From positions 687,163 through 751,162 of the forward strand of contig NZ_UNRE01000001.1 of the NCBI RefSeq assembly GCF_900537085.1: a DNA stretch of 64,000 nucleotides. Direction: 5' to 3'. The notes beneath the pieces were generated by a model. It was not told the origin of the DNA. It did no database searches and saw only the letters and a list, made by a program, of their open reading frames with translations. Below are positions 38,370 to 47,020 of this stretch, piece after piece. Source of the DNA: Agarivorans sp. Alg241-V36. Its GTDB lineage: Bacteria > Pseudomonadota > Gammaproteobacteria > Enterobacterales > Celerinatantimonadaceae. Position numbers and translations under genes: made by a program. Every line of letters starts with the position of its first letter. Position 1 is the first letter of the stretch.

Positions 38370-39179
38370 TTATCTAGGCCACAGTGAAAGGTCTACAGCA
38401 CCCTTATGATTGATATTAGCATCGCCAAATACCTCGATAGCTAAGATCTGGTAACCATTGCCTATACCATTTGCTTTAAAACCTAAATCTGAGTTATCCC
38501 AGCGATTTACGTGGGGGCCAAAATCTATGTTGTGATTTTGGCCTTTAGCTGTTGGCGAACGGCGAACGCTCCAAAACTGCTTGAAGCTTCGGTTATCACC
38601 GCTACCACAATATTGCGCACCATTACGGTCTACTAGGTATACATCGTAAGTGGCGTTATTAGCGTAAACGGTGCCCTTGCTTTGTGCTGGTGCGCCGGCG
38701 TTTTCGTCCCAAGGAACAAATTTACCTGGGCCTTTCCAGGTATCGACTACGTAGTACTCTTGCGATGTGCTGCCGCTACAAGACCAACCGTATAGCGCCA
38801 CTAAGGCTTTTTGAATATTAGAGTTGCTGGTGAGCTCGCCAACGTTGTAACCAATCTTGCGATATCTAGCACCGGTATTCCAACCTAGACCGCCAATGGC
38901 ATCTTCACCCCAAGATTTTGCCATATTCCATTCTGCGCGATAGTGGCGACCTGCATCGTTATAAAAACCAATTTTCACATCACAGGTTTTAATGTTGTTT
39001 TGGCTTAACTCAAACCAGGAGTAAAAGTGACCACCGTAGTAACCAGAGCCATAACCGTTGCCCGAATCTGCCGCTGGATCACAGATGGTTTTGCCAATGC
39101 TCGCTGCACTTACTGTGCTTGGAGCGGTTAATAGTAAAGAGCTAAGAGTTAATGTTAGCGCTAACATTGGAGTTTTCAT
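38370..39179 (-). CDS. GH11-family endo-beta-1,4-xylanase-like enzyme
   Basis: After a signal peptide (SLLLTAPSTVSAA) the 269-residue protein shows the GH11 jelly roll. It has YRAEWNMAKSWGEDAIGGLG with GWNTGA, then ALYGWSCSGSTSQEYYVVD with the nucleophile Glu at about 138. GYQILAIEVFGD contains the acid/base Glu at about 249 in the place of the usual ILATEGY. Six cysteines are more than normal for GH11, suggesting disulfides. The product should cleave xylan or related chains outside the cell. It stands alone; GGGA precedes the ATG. Substrate is inferred from family. Confidence 0.85.
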   Translation of the reverse strand: MKTPMLALTLTLSSLLLTAPSTVSAASIGKTICDPAADSGNGYGSGYYGGHFYSWFELSQNNIKTCDVKIGFYNDAGRHYRAEWNMAKSWGEDAIGGLGWNTGARYRKIGYNVGELTSNSNIQKALVALYGWSCSGSTSQEYYVVDTWKGPGKFVPWDENAGAPAQSKGTVYANNATYDVYLVDRNGAQYCGSGDNRSFKQFWSVRRSPTAKGQNHNIDFGPHVNRWDNSDLGFKANGIGNGYQILAIEVFGDANINHKGAVDLSLWPR

Positions 39180-39578
39180 TTAGGTGTCCCTATTCCGTTA
39201 AAGTTACCAACGAACTAATCACACCTAATTTTGCGCAGCGTGATTATACAACTCGTTAAAGAGCACGTTTAATAACGTGATTTTAATGTGTATTTTTTGT
39301 TACACCTTAGTATTGAATTGATATATTTTTCAGGTCAAATCGAATAGTGAAAACTCAAGAGCTGGTCAAGCTAAACGAAGAAATTCAATAACTTGCGATA
39401 TATCGAAATTGACATGTGAGAAAGTGTAAAGAAATTGTGTAATGTGGGCTTTAGCTGTGACTTGTAGCTTTATAAGCGATGGCTAGTGTTTGCTAGCAAT
39501 CGCTATGTTTCATGCTAGCTAGAGACGAATAGAAGGTGCTGAATCAAGCATTCCTTCTATTGCAATATTGTAGTTATA
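39180..39578. other. Upstream region of the GH11 gene
   Basis: These 399 bases contain CACGTT-TAAT-AACGTG (39264-39279), a perfect inverted repeat about 85 bases before the GH11 start that may be an operator. Toward 39530-39570 is an imperfect AATAGAAGG hairpin without a T-run. No gene is visible. Confidence 0.4.
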
Positions 39579-40079
39579 TTAGTCAACAGTAGCTAAAATT
39601 GCGTCCAGCTTTGCGTATTTTTTGTACAACTCTTGCTCTTCGGTTTCACTATAATTGTGACTTAACAGATCTATCTCTTTAAGTTGGATATCTCGCCATA
39701 GCTCCAAAGCTTGCAATTGTTCTTCGTTGCTTAAGTTTGCTAGGACATTTACCTTTATCAAATCAGTTTGGTTGTCAGCGAATAGCTGATCTAACTGCTG
39801 ATAAAGAGTATTAAAGGTGATATTTACTTTGAGTTTATCTTTGTTTTCAGCGCCTTCTAATTGGTGTTCTAGAGCGAGCATCTGCTTTCGCCAGTCTTTT
39901 GCCAGATCTTGTTTATCGGCAGGTAAGTAAGGGATAGACGCATCATAATCTACCACGACAAAGGGGTCGCTTAAGGTTTCTAGTTTATCAATTTGTTCCG
40001 CCTGCAAGCCCGAAAAATAGAATGCAAAAGCAAGAACTGGAGCGAACAGTCGTAGGTTTTGTTTGAGTCGGTAGTTCAT
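39579..40079 (-). CDS. Exported hypothetical protein
   Basis: This 166-residue protein has a signal peptide (LRLFAPVLAFAFYFSGLQA) and a mature part that looks all-helical and acidic: DKQDLAKDWRKQMLALEHQL, then LYQQLDQLFADNQTDLIKV and ETEEQELYKKYAKLD. No domain is recognised. AAGGAA precedes the ATG. It follows the XRE/DUF2975 genes by about 48 bases in the same direction and may belong to the same operon. Confidence 0.8.
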   Translation of the reverse strand: MNYRLKQNLRLFAPVLAFAFYFSGLQAEQIDKLETLSDPFVVVDYDASIPYLPADKQDLAKDWRKQMLALEHQLEGAENKDKLKVNITFNTLYQQLDQLFADNQTDLIKVNVLANLSNEEQLQALELWRDIQLKEIDLLSHNYSETEEQELYKKYAKLDAILATVD

Positions 40080-40127
40080 GTTTAATTCCTTGTGACTTTA
40101 CTGAATACTGAGATTTTTCTTATCGAA

Positions 40128-40346
40128 TTAGCCGGCATCTTGCTCCGGCTGATACTCAAGTAAATCGCCAGGTTGGCATTCTAAAACCTGACAAATTGCA
40201 CTTAGCGTTGAAAACCTAATGGCCTTGGCACGGCCTGTTTTCAAAATCGATAAGTTTTGAATTGATATGCCAACAGCGTCTGACAGATCGTTCAAACGCA
40301 TTTTTCTTTTGGCTAGCATTACGTCTAGATTAATTACTATCGTCAT
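40128..40346 (-). CDS. Short XRE-family HTH regulator (YozG-like), partner of DUF2975
   Basis: Almost all of the 72 residues are a Cro/CI HTH: LDVMLAKRKMRLNDLSDAVG, recognition helix SIQNLSILKTGRAKAIRFST, then LSAICQVLECQPGDLLEY. This YozG-type regulator regularly accompanies DUF2975 membrane proteins, and that gene lies 12 bases upstream in the same direction. AGGAG precedes the ATG. Its target is probably its own operon. Confidence 0.9.
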   Translation of the reverse strand: MTIVINLDVMLAKRKMRLNDLSDAVGISIQNLSILKTGRAKAIRFSTLSAICQVLECQPGDLLEYQPEQDAG

Positions 40347-40358
40347 TGCTCGCTCCTA

Positions 40359-41075
40359 CTAAATGGTTGCGTCAACATCGGCTTGAATTTGCATACCCAA
40401 CTTCATCACGTGGGCGACCATAATCATAAATAAGCCAGCTAAGAGTAGGGGAAAGTCTAACTGTATGTATTCCAAGCTTACCCATTCATGAGGTGGTGGT
40501 ATGAAGCCAAATAGATCTTCTGGAGGTGGCGGTGGCATAAAACCAAATAAATCTTCAGGAGGCGGCGGTGGGAAGGGCAAGCCATTTGGCATTTTCATAG
40601 GAAACATAAGCTGCTCAATAAGGTAGCTCGCTACGCTGTTTACGGTGAATAGGGCGACTAATGCCCAGCCTATATATTGAAAACTGCGAGTGGTTTCTTG
40701 AGTGAACACTTTGCCTTTACTGTAGGCTAAGAATAAACGGTCAATTTGCCAAATCAAAGAAGCCATAATAAGGCTAGTGGCGAAGAATATAGCCACTGCA
40801 ACAAGGCGCATAGTCAGTGATAGTGGCTCAGGGTGTGCAAAGTGCATGTCCTTGTCGATGAGTTGGCCATCCTCAAAGATAAGCTCGGGATAACCAAACA
40901 GCATTTCCATTACCGTGTGAAAACTAAATACCCAAGGGCTATGTTTCATCGGTTCAATATCTAAGCCCAGTTCACTAGGGAAGCCCACCAAGCAAATTAA
41001 AATTAAGGCAACTAAGCCCCACAGAATTAGCCGCATTCTTTTGCCAACGATGCTAATTGCTTCCAGTGACTGCAT
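40359..41075 (-). CDS. DUF2975 membrane protein with a proline-rich tandem repeat
   Basis: The 238-residue protein has four hydrophobic segments (about 15-33, 90-110, 130-148 and 205-225) and the DUF2975 motif YSKGKVFTQETTRSFQYIGW. In the loop before the last helix an 11-12 residue unit, PPPPPEDLFGF, occurs twice and is followed by IPPP, which is not usual for the family. The repeat is also visible in DNA, so it arose by duplication. It is paired with the YozG-like regulator. Function unknown; membrane-associated signalling is possible. Confidence 0.85.
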   Translation of the reverse strand: MQSLEAISIVGKRMRLILWGLVALILICLVGFPSELGLDIEPMKHSPWVFSFHTVMEMLFGYPELIFEDGQLIDKDMHFAHPEPLSLTMRLVAVAIFFATSLIMASLIWQIDRLFLAYSKGKVFTQETTRSFQYIGWALVALFTVNSVASYLIEQLMFPMKMPNGLPFPPPPPEDLFGFMPPPPPEDLFGFIPPPHEWVSLEYIQLDFPLLLAGLFMIMVAHVMKLGMQIQADVDATI

Positions 41076-41318
41076 ACCCTTGCTTCTCCATATAAAGCTT
41101 TTTTCCTGATAAAAGATATTTATTTATCGTTTATCATTAAATAATGAATGATAAAATTGTTAGTGTAAACACTTTTTGTGGGTTTAAATACGAAAACTTG
41201 AACGGGTTTTTACTTGCTTTAGTTATGATTAAGCCCCCAAAAAGTTTTGGCATCTTTTGACTCGAATTAGGCTTTGGGGTAGCTTACGCTGATTAGCTAA
41301 CCTGTTATTTTGAGCTTT

Positions 41319-41954
41319 ATGATTAAGCAATTAGAGATCCATTGCAGAGAGTTTTTACTGGGCCTGCAAACCAGTGATGCTGCCCACAACATCGACCATA
41401 TTGAGCGGGTAGTAAAATTGGCCAAATATCTGGGTAAACAGGAAGGCGGCCAGATTGAGGTAGTGGTTCCAGCTGCATGGTTGCACGATTGTGTTTCACT
41501 GCCAAAGAATCACCCGCAGCGCAGTTTGGTCTCTAGCTTAGCGGCAGATAAAGCCATTGATTTTCTTGGTTCAATTGCTTATCCAGCTGAGTATTTAGAT
41601 GAAATTCATCACGCGATTGAAGCCCATAGTTACAGCGCAGATATTAAGCCAAGCAGTCTTGAAGCGAAGATCGTTCAAGATGCGGATAGAATTGATGCCT
41701 TAGGCGCGATAGGTATTAGTCGCTGTATTCAAGTGGGTACTAGCTTGCAGCGCCCACTTTATCATCGTGATGACCCAATGTGTGAATCAAGAGAACCTGA
41801 TGATAAGCAATTCACCATCGATCACTTTTATTCAAAGTTATTGCTAATCGAAGATACAGTGCACACTAAAGCTGCAAAACGAGAAGCACAAAAACGTAGC
41901 AATTTCATGCTGAGTTTTTTGGGGCAGTTAAGCAATGAAATTGGCGGGAAATAG
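41319..41954 (+). CDS. HD-domain phosphohydrolase, YedJ-like
   Basis: The 211-residue protein carries the HD fold: HNIDHIERVVKLAKYLG, then VPAAWLHDC with the metal-binding His-Asp, a mid-region HAIEAHSYSADIKPSSLEAK and DADRIDALGAIGISR with the final Asp. It resembles E. coli YedJ, of unknown substrate. The ATG at 41319 has GAG six bases ahead; a TTG at 41310 would add MSF. It is flanked downstream by a strong terminator. Confidence 0.88.
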   Translation: MIKQLEIHCREFLLGLQTSDAAHNIDHIERVVKLAKYLGKQEGGQIEVVVPAAWLHDCVSLPKNHPQRSLVSSLAADKAIDFLGSIAYPAEYLDEIHHAIEAHSYSADIKPSSLEAKIVQDADRIDALGAIGISRCIQVGTSLQRPLYHRDDPMCESREPDDKQFTIDHFYSKLLLIEDTVHTKAAKREAQKRSNFMLSFLGQLSNEIGGK

Positions 41955-41970
41955 CTGGTTGCTGTATGAC

Positions 41971-42010
41971 TGAACAAAGCATAAGCGGCTTAGCGCTTAT
42001 GCTTTGTTCA
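41971..42010. terminator. Bidirectional terminator, 16-bp perfect stem
   Basis: TGAACAAAGCATAAGC and its exact complement surround an eight-base loop. It ends transcription of the HD gene from the left and the porin-like gene from the right, 17 and 8 bases away. Confidence 0.8.
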
Positions 42011-42017
42011 GTAGGGC

Positions 42018-42887
42018 TTAGAAGCGGAAGTCGAAGCCGATGGTTCCTACAGTCTCTTCTGATTTCACACTACCTTGGCCTGATATCGGGTTGTATAAGG
42101 CACTATCTACCTGAAGCACGTCATATTTTACTTCTAGGTAGATGTTTAAAATATTGTCTCCTAAGTGAGTACGAATGCCTTGTAGCCACATCAAGTTAAC
42201 AACGTTCATCTCTACTCCGTCAAAAGACTTACCCATATTGGCATTTAACACTGTGTAGTGCGTTTCATTCCAGGGTTGTAATACGTAAAGATTGAGTGAG
42301 CTCATATGTGATTCATCGGATCCTAAAATCTTGGCTACGTTAGCACCATTAGCGCCACCAAAATCAGCAATACCTTTGCATAAGCCATTTTCTAAATCAC
42401 CATAATTCCGGCAGTTGGTGTTGATGTTGTCACTAATCCCTTCGACATCCCAGTCAACGTAGGTGTAGTTTACTGAGGGGAAGAACATAGTACCTTCAGC
42501 GGTTTTTAGCGGAAGCATGTAACCGGCAGTGTACATGTTAGTGAGATCCGTCAAGCGGTATAAGTCAGCGTAAACACCGCCAAAGCGCGCATCAAAGTGG
42601 GCTAAACGAAAACGGAAATTTTCGCTTTCAGTGTAGTATTCACCCAATAAGTTTGTTTGAGTTGTTGCTGAACCTTGGCCACCGCCAGCAGCCAATTTAA
42701 TCTGACCATTATGATCGGCCGCTATACCTCCGCGCCAGTTGCTGTTACGAGGGTCAGCATCATGAAACTCGCCTTCAGTGGCTTCATTGTCTATCACGGC
42801 ACTTTGGGCTTCTTCAGCAATACTTAATGGAGAAAGAAATGCGGTTAAGATGGCTGACGCAATTAAGGAATTTTTTAGCTTGAGCAT
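42018..42887 (-). CDS. Outer-membrane beta-barrel protein
   Basis: This 289-residue protein has a signal peptide (ILTAFLSPLSIAEEA) and then alternating amphipathic strands such as FRFRLAHFDARFGGVYADLY, NYTYVDWDVEG and NLYVLQPWNETHYTVLNANM. It ends with the aromatic C-terminal residue (GFDFRF) required for barrel insertion. It does not match a porin family I can name with confidence; strand number fits 10-14. It lies 81 bases downstream of a LysR gene in the same direction, which may control it. Confidence 0.8.
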   Translation of the reverse strand: MLKLKNSLIASAILTAFLSPLSIAEEAQSAVIDNEATEGEFHDADPRNSNWRGGIAADHNGQIKLAAGGGQGSATTQTNLLGEYYTESENFRFRLAHFDARFGGVYADLYRLTDLTNMYTAGYMLPLKTAEGTMFFPSVNYTYVDWDVEGISDNINTNCRNYGDLENGLCKGIADFGGANGANVAKILGSDESHMSSLNLYVLQPWNETHYTVLNANMGKSFDGVEMNVVNLMWLQGIRTHLGDNILNIYLEVKYDVLQVDSALYNPISGQGSVKSEETVGTIGFDFRF

Positions 42888-42968
42888 TTACACTACTTGG
42901 TCATTTGTTTGAATATCCACATAATACAAATAAGCCTGTTTTTGCAAAATACGCAGTAGTGACTTTAA

Positions 42969-43901
42969 CTAATTCGATATCTGACTTGGGTTTGTTATAG
43001 AGCTTATGATCTTCATTATCCATACGTTTAGTGGATTGTTTTTATTCTGTTGGGCTGAGCATACTACGATGTCTTGTACGCCTTTGGCCACATCGTCCCA
43101 GTTTTTCGGTAACTCAATACTTACCAATGTGGTTTTCTCTGGCTGCATTAATCGACTTGCAGTTAGTACTCCATTGCTTTGTTCACAAGCATTCATTGCC
43201 AATAAAAAGTTATCTGTTTTTAGGCTAATTTGTGGCTCAACTTTTAAGTTGTTTACCACCATGTCAAAGTGTGCGCTTAGGTCAAGCCAGTTGCTGGCAT
43301 TCCAAATAATAAGTGGCCAATGGAAGATGTTGTCTAAAGTTTTTGGTGGTGATAGAACCAAAGGGTGATTAGGATTAACTAATAAAATAAATTCATCTTG
43401 AGCGATAGTTTTTTGGCTTATGGATTTAGTCAGAAATCGATTAAAGAAATTTAGGCCTAGGCACGCTCTTCCTTGAAGCAGCTTTTCCGTGCTTGACTCC
43501 CCCCATTCTTCTAAACACCAAGTAACATTGGGCGCAGCTTGAGAGAGGGCTTTGTATAAGCGAGTGCCATAAACTGATATTAATGGGCGATTTAGAATAA
43601 CCACTCGTTCACCTTCGAGAAGCAATGGGTCGAGCTGTTTATCACTTTGCAAGGCTTGCCGCGCTGAATGTAGTAATCCTGGAATATGTTCAACAATTTG
43701 CTTTAAGTAGCTAGTGGGTTCTAAACGATTTCCAGAGCGGATTAGTAAGCGATCATCCAAAATATCGCGTGCCTTTGCCAAGTGACGAACGACTTTGGAT
43801 TGCGAGAGTTGCAAGCGATCTGCTGTTTTATAGGTGTTTTGAGTTTGATGTAAATCGAGCAATACTCGAAGTGTGCCTAACTCCAACTCATCTAGTCTCA
43901 T
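42969..43901 (-). CDS. LysR-family transcriptional regulator
   Basis: The N-terminal HTH (ELELGTLRVLLDLHQTQNTYK, TADRLQLSQSKVVRHLAKAR) is followed by the effector domain with FFNRFLTKSISQ and ILLVNPNHPLVL. 310 residues, full length. The HTH is shifted from the usual LysR consensus (QSKVVRHL for QSAVSRHL). Target unknown; the barrel gene downstream is a candidate. Confidence 0.87.
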   Translation of the reverse strand: MRLDELELGTLRVLLDLHQTQNTYKTADRLQLSQSKVVRHLAKARDILDDRLLIRSGNRLEPTSYLKQIVEHIPGLLHSARQALQSDKQLDPLLLEGERVVILNRPLISVYGTRLYKALSQAAPNVTWCLEEWGESSTEKLLQGRACLGLNFFNRFLTKSISQKTIAQDEFILLVNPNHPLVLSPPKTLDNIFHWPLIIWNASNWLDLSAHFDMVVNNLKVEPQISLKTDNFLLAMNACEQSNGVLTASRLMQPEKTTLVSIELPKNWDDVAKGVQDIVVCSAQQNKNNPLNVWIMKIISSITNPSQISN

Positions 43902-44024
43902 GCTTTATAATCCAAAAAATCACTACTTAAGTCTTAATTATAAGTGACTTTAAGTATTTTATTTTGACTAAGGCACTGGAGTTGCTGAAAAATAATAAGC
44001 GTTACAGTGTGATATCTAAGCTCT

Positions 44025-44057
44025 AAATAATCCGACGTTATAAACGTCGGATTATTT
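44025..44057. terminator. Bidirectional terminator after ppk1
   Basis: AAATAATCCGACGTT-ATA-AACGTCGGATTATTT, a 15-bp perfect stem eight bases past the ppk1 stop. Confidence 0.88.
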
Positions 44058-44064
44058 GTCTATT

Positions 44065-46158
44065 TTAGGTTTTAGAAGGTTCACCACTGGTCACAATGCG
44101 GCGCGGCTTAGACTCAATCGCTTTTAGGTAATCATGAGTCCACACTTGCGAGCGGATCTTGCGGCGATTACCGCGTCGGACATACAAGTTTTGCTGCTTA
44201 GCATCGATAATTCGCGCCTTGGTGGTATCAGCAAATTGGAGGTCCATTAAATCAATCACCCGCTGTTTAAGCTCGTCATTGTAAATAGGAACACCAACTT
44301 CAACACGCTCTTCGATGTTGCGGGTCATCCAATCGAAAGAGGCAATATAAACCTGATCTTCGCCGCTATGATGGAAGTGGAATACCCTCGGGTGCTCTAA
44401 GAAGCGATCGACAATACTGATAATTTTTATGTTGTCATTATTGCCTTCAAGCCCAGGTACTAAAGAACACATACCACGAATAATCATGCGGATTTTAACT
44501 CCCGCTTTGCTGGCCGCATACAAGCGAGTGACTACGCCTTTATCCACCAAATTATTCACTTTAATGGTGATTGCCGCGGGGTTGCCAGCGTTGGCTTGAT
44601 TGATTTCATAATCGATTAAGCTAAACAAACGTCTGCGCGTATCGTTGGGCGAAACAATTAGGTGTTGGAATTTAAAGCGTCGATAAGGCTTTTGAATGAA
44701 GCTAAATACGTTTTCTACTTCTTGACCAATTTCTTGGTTTTTGGTGAACAACGCAAAGTCGGTGTAAATTTTGGCCGTTTTCTCGTGGAAGTTGCCAGTG
44801 CCAATGTGGCTGTAATACACCCTTTGGTCGTCTTCTTTGCGGGTGATTAAAAGGAGCTTTGAGTGTACTTTTAGCGAAGGTACACCAAATACTACTTTTA
44901 CCCCGGCATCGGTAAGCATTTGCGCCCAACCAATATTAGCGCCTTCGTCAAAACGAGCACGCAGTTCAATCACTACCGTTACTCGCTTGCCATTGTTGGC
45001 GGCATCAATCAGCGAGTTCATCAGGTGAGATTTTTTCGCTACCCGGTAGATATTGATTTTTATGCTGGTGACTTTAGGGTCAAAAGACGCTTGGCGCACA
45101 AACTCCGAGATGTAGCGGAATTTGTGATAAGGGTAGTAGAGAAGAATATCTCGCGCGCTAATTGCGCTAAACACCGTATCAAAGCTGTCGAAGTCTCGGC
45201 AGTTTAGGGCAGGGAGTTTAGGGTTTTCTAAGTATTTCCTGCCGACATTGGGAAAACCAATGAAGTCTTTAAAATTGTGGTAGCGGCTGCCACTGACACT
45301 GTGGTCAAGTTTAGAGATATGCAGCATCTTACTTAAACGCTTTATCATGCTGTTAGGCATTTCTCTGTCGTACACAAAGCGCACTGGCTCAGCGGTTAAA
45401 CGTTGCTTAATGCCCTCAGACATTTTCTCTAGCAGGCCTTGGTCTACTTCATCGGTGAGGTCGTATTCGGCATCTCGGGTCATTTTAACTGAATAAGCAG
45501 ACACGGAGTCGTATTCGTAAAATCCTGTTAACAAATCATCTAAACAGAAGCGAATGATGTTATCTAGTATGATTAAGGTTTTACGGGTTTTTGAGCCATC
45601 GGGCGGCAGTACCACAAAGCGCGGTAAGCTGTCGGTGGGGATCTCAATTAGTAGGTGACTTTCATCATCGCCCTTTTTCACTTCTACCGCGAGGTAGGTG
45701 TATTCGTCTTTTAAAAAGCGAACCAAGTCGGTACGTTTGGTTAATACGATTGGCGTAATATGACGCAATACCTTGTCTTTAAAGTATTTTCTTACCCAGT
45801 TTTGATGGTTGTCGCTCAGTTGATCTTCGTTAATCAAAAAGATATTACGGCGCGCTAGGGTAAGAATAATCTCGCGATAGGTATCGTCGAAGTCTTGCTG
45901 CAGCTCTGCTAGCTTGGCTTGTACGTCGTTGAGTAGTTGTATTGAGCCATCGTCTTTAGATTTAAGCTCATTAAGGATAATTCGGCGTTTAAGCGCGGCA
46001 ACCCGTACTTTATAAAATTCATCTTGGTTGTTGGAAAAAATACCTAAAAATCGAACTCGCTCGATAATCGGTACTGAATGGTCTTGCGCTTCTTGCAAAA
46101 CCCGTTGATTAAACGAAAGCCAGCTTAACTCTTTCTCTATATATAGACTGTCGCTCAT
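44065..46158 (-). CDS. ppk1: Polyphosphate kinase 1
   Basis: At 697 residues it is a full PPK1. ELSWLSFNQRVLQEA opens the N-domain, and DRDEFYKVR-like NNQDEFYKVRVAALKRR and SIKINIYRVAKKSHLMNSLI follow. The catalytic phospho-His lies in VKVVFGVPSLKVHSKLLLI near 430, and GTGNFHEKTAKIYTDF and RDIEERVEV-like NIEERVEVGVPI complete the active site. It makes inorganic polyphosphate reversibly from ATP. It follows the GcvR-like gene by 36 bases, in a unit divergent from pstC. AAAGG precedes the ATG. Confidence 0.96.
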   Translation of the reverse strand: MSDSLYIEKELSWLSFNQRVLQEAQDHSVPIIERVRFLGIFSNNQDEFYKVRVAALKRRIILNELKSKDDGSIQLLNDVQAKLAELQQDFDDTYREIILTLARRNIFLINEDQLSDNHQNWVRKYFKDKVLRHITPIVLTKRTDLVRFLKDEYTYLAVEVKKGDDESHLLIEIPTDSLPRFVVLPPDGSKTRKTLIILDNIIRFCLDDLLTGFYEYDSVSAYSVKMTRDAEYDLTDEVDQGLLEKMSEGIKQRLTAEPVRFVYDREMPNSMIKRLSKMLHISKLDHSVSGSRYHNFKDFIGFPNVGRKYLENPKLPALNCRDFDSFDTVFSAISARDILLYYPYHKFRYISEFVRQASFDPKVTSIKINIYRVAKKSHLMNSLIDAANNGKRVTVVIELRARFDEGANIGWAQMLTDAGVKVVFGVPSLKVHSKLLLITRKEDDQRVYYSHIGTGNFHEKTAKIYTDFALFTKNQEIGQEVENVFSFIQKPYRRFKFQHLIVSPNDTRRRLFSLIDYEINQANAGNPAAITIKVNNLVDKGVVTRLYAASKAGVKIRMIIRGMCSLVPGLEGNNDNIKIISIVDRFLEHPRVFHFHHSGEDQVYIASFDWMTRNIEERVEVGVPIYNDELKQRVIDLMDLQFADTTKARIIDAKQQNLYVRRGNRRKIRSQVWTHDYLKAIESKPRRIVTSGEPSKT

Positions 46159-46194
46159 TGTTCACCTTTGATACTTACTTATTAAAGTGGGGAA

Positions 46195-46698
46195 TTAGTC
46201 TTGTTCAATATCTACCATTAGATCGTCGGCTAATGATTCCAAAGACTCTTGAATTGCGCCCAATTGTTCATCGTTGGCACATGGCACACTGAGCTTAGCG
46301 GTGAATATAAGGCCTCCCCAGTTGGGGGCGCTGGCTACATGGGTATTAATTTCGCTTAAACTTACACCCAGCGCATTAAGTGCTTGGGTCACCTCTTGTA
46401 CAATCCCTACGCGGTCATTGGCGGTCACGGTAATGGCTACTTGCTGGTGGTCATCATTATTACTGCTATCGCCTTCGGCAATATTCACCAGTAGATTTTG
46501 TTGATTAAGTAGATCATGGCTTAGGGCTTCAAGGTGTTGCTCGTCTACTTCTAAGTGCAGAATACCAGCAAATTGGCCAGCGAGCTCTGTTAGGCTGCTA
46601 GCTAACCAGTTGCCTTTGTGCTGAACGACTAATGAGGATAATTGGTCAACGATGCCTGGTCGATCTTTACCAATGACACTTACCACGAGCTGTTTCAT
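46195..46698 (-). CDS. gcvR: GcvR-like double-ACT-domain regulator
   Basis: The 167 residues contain two ACT domains: MKQLVVSVIGKDRPGIVDQL at the start and QVAITVTANDRVGIVQEVTQ at about 87-106. This is the layout of GcvR, the glycine cleavage repressor that works through GcvA. Its usual neighbour genes are absent. It is upstream of ppk1 in the same direction (36-base gap), so control of phosphate metabolism is an alternative. GGAG precedes the ATG. Confidence 0.75.
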   Translation of the reverse strand: MKQLVVSVIGKDRPGIVDQLSSLVVQHKGNWLASSLTELAGQFAGILHLEVDEQHLEALSHDLLNQQNLLVNIAEGDSSNNDDHQQVAITVTANDRVGIVQEVTQALNALGVSLSEINTHVASAPNWGGLIFTAKLSVPCANDEQLGAIQESLESLADDLMVDIEQD

Positions 46699-46955
46699 CT
46701 TGTTACTCCATAGCCTTGCGCCATTAGTTTTATTACAGCAAACTAATAGCGATGTTTCTGAGGGTTTAAAGTATGCATAGCTTTTAAGTAATTAGGAAGA
46801 TACTTAAAGCCCTGCTTGGACAAAAAGCCAGCCAAGCATGCAATATAATTTCTTTGTAATATTAGGTACATACAAATGTAACACATACCTGATAATCATA
46901 GTTGGTGAACGTTTTTTATCCCACCAAATCGTGACATTTTTTTTAGTATTTCACC

Positions 46956-46989
46956 CTGTAACAATACTGTCATAAAACTGCCATATACT
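46956..46989 (+). promoter_or_regulatory. Pho box array and -10 of pstC
   Basis: Three consecutive 11-base repeats start at 46956, 46967 and 46978: CTGTAACAATA, CTGTCATAAAA and CTGCCATATAC. The first two form an 18-base Pho box (46956-46973), and TATACT at 46984-46989 lies ten bases after it. The rest of the 322-base gap between gcvR and pstC holds no gene. Confidence 0.85.
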
Positions 46990-47020
46990 TTCGCCAGACC
47001 TATTAAATTGTGAGGGATAT

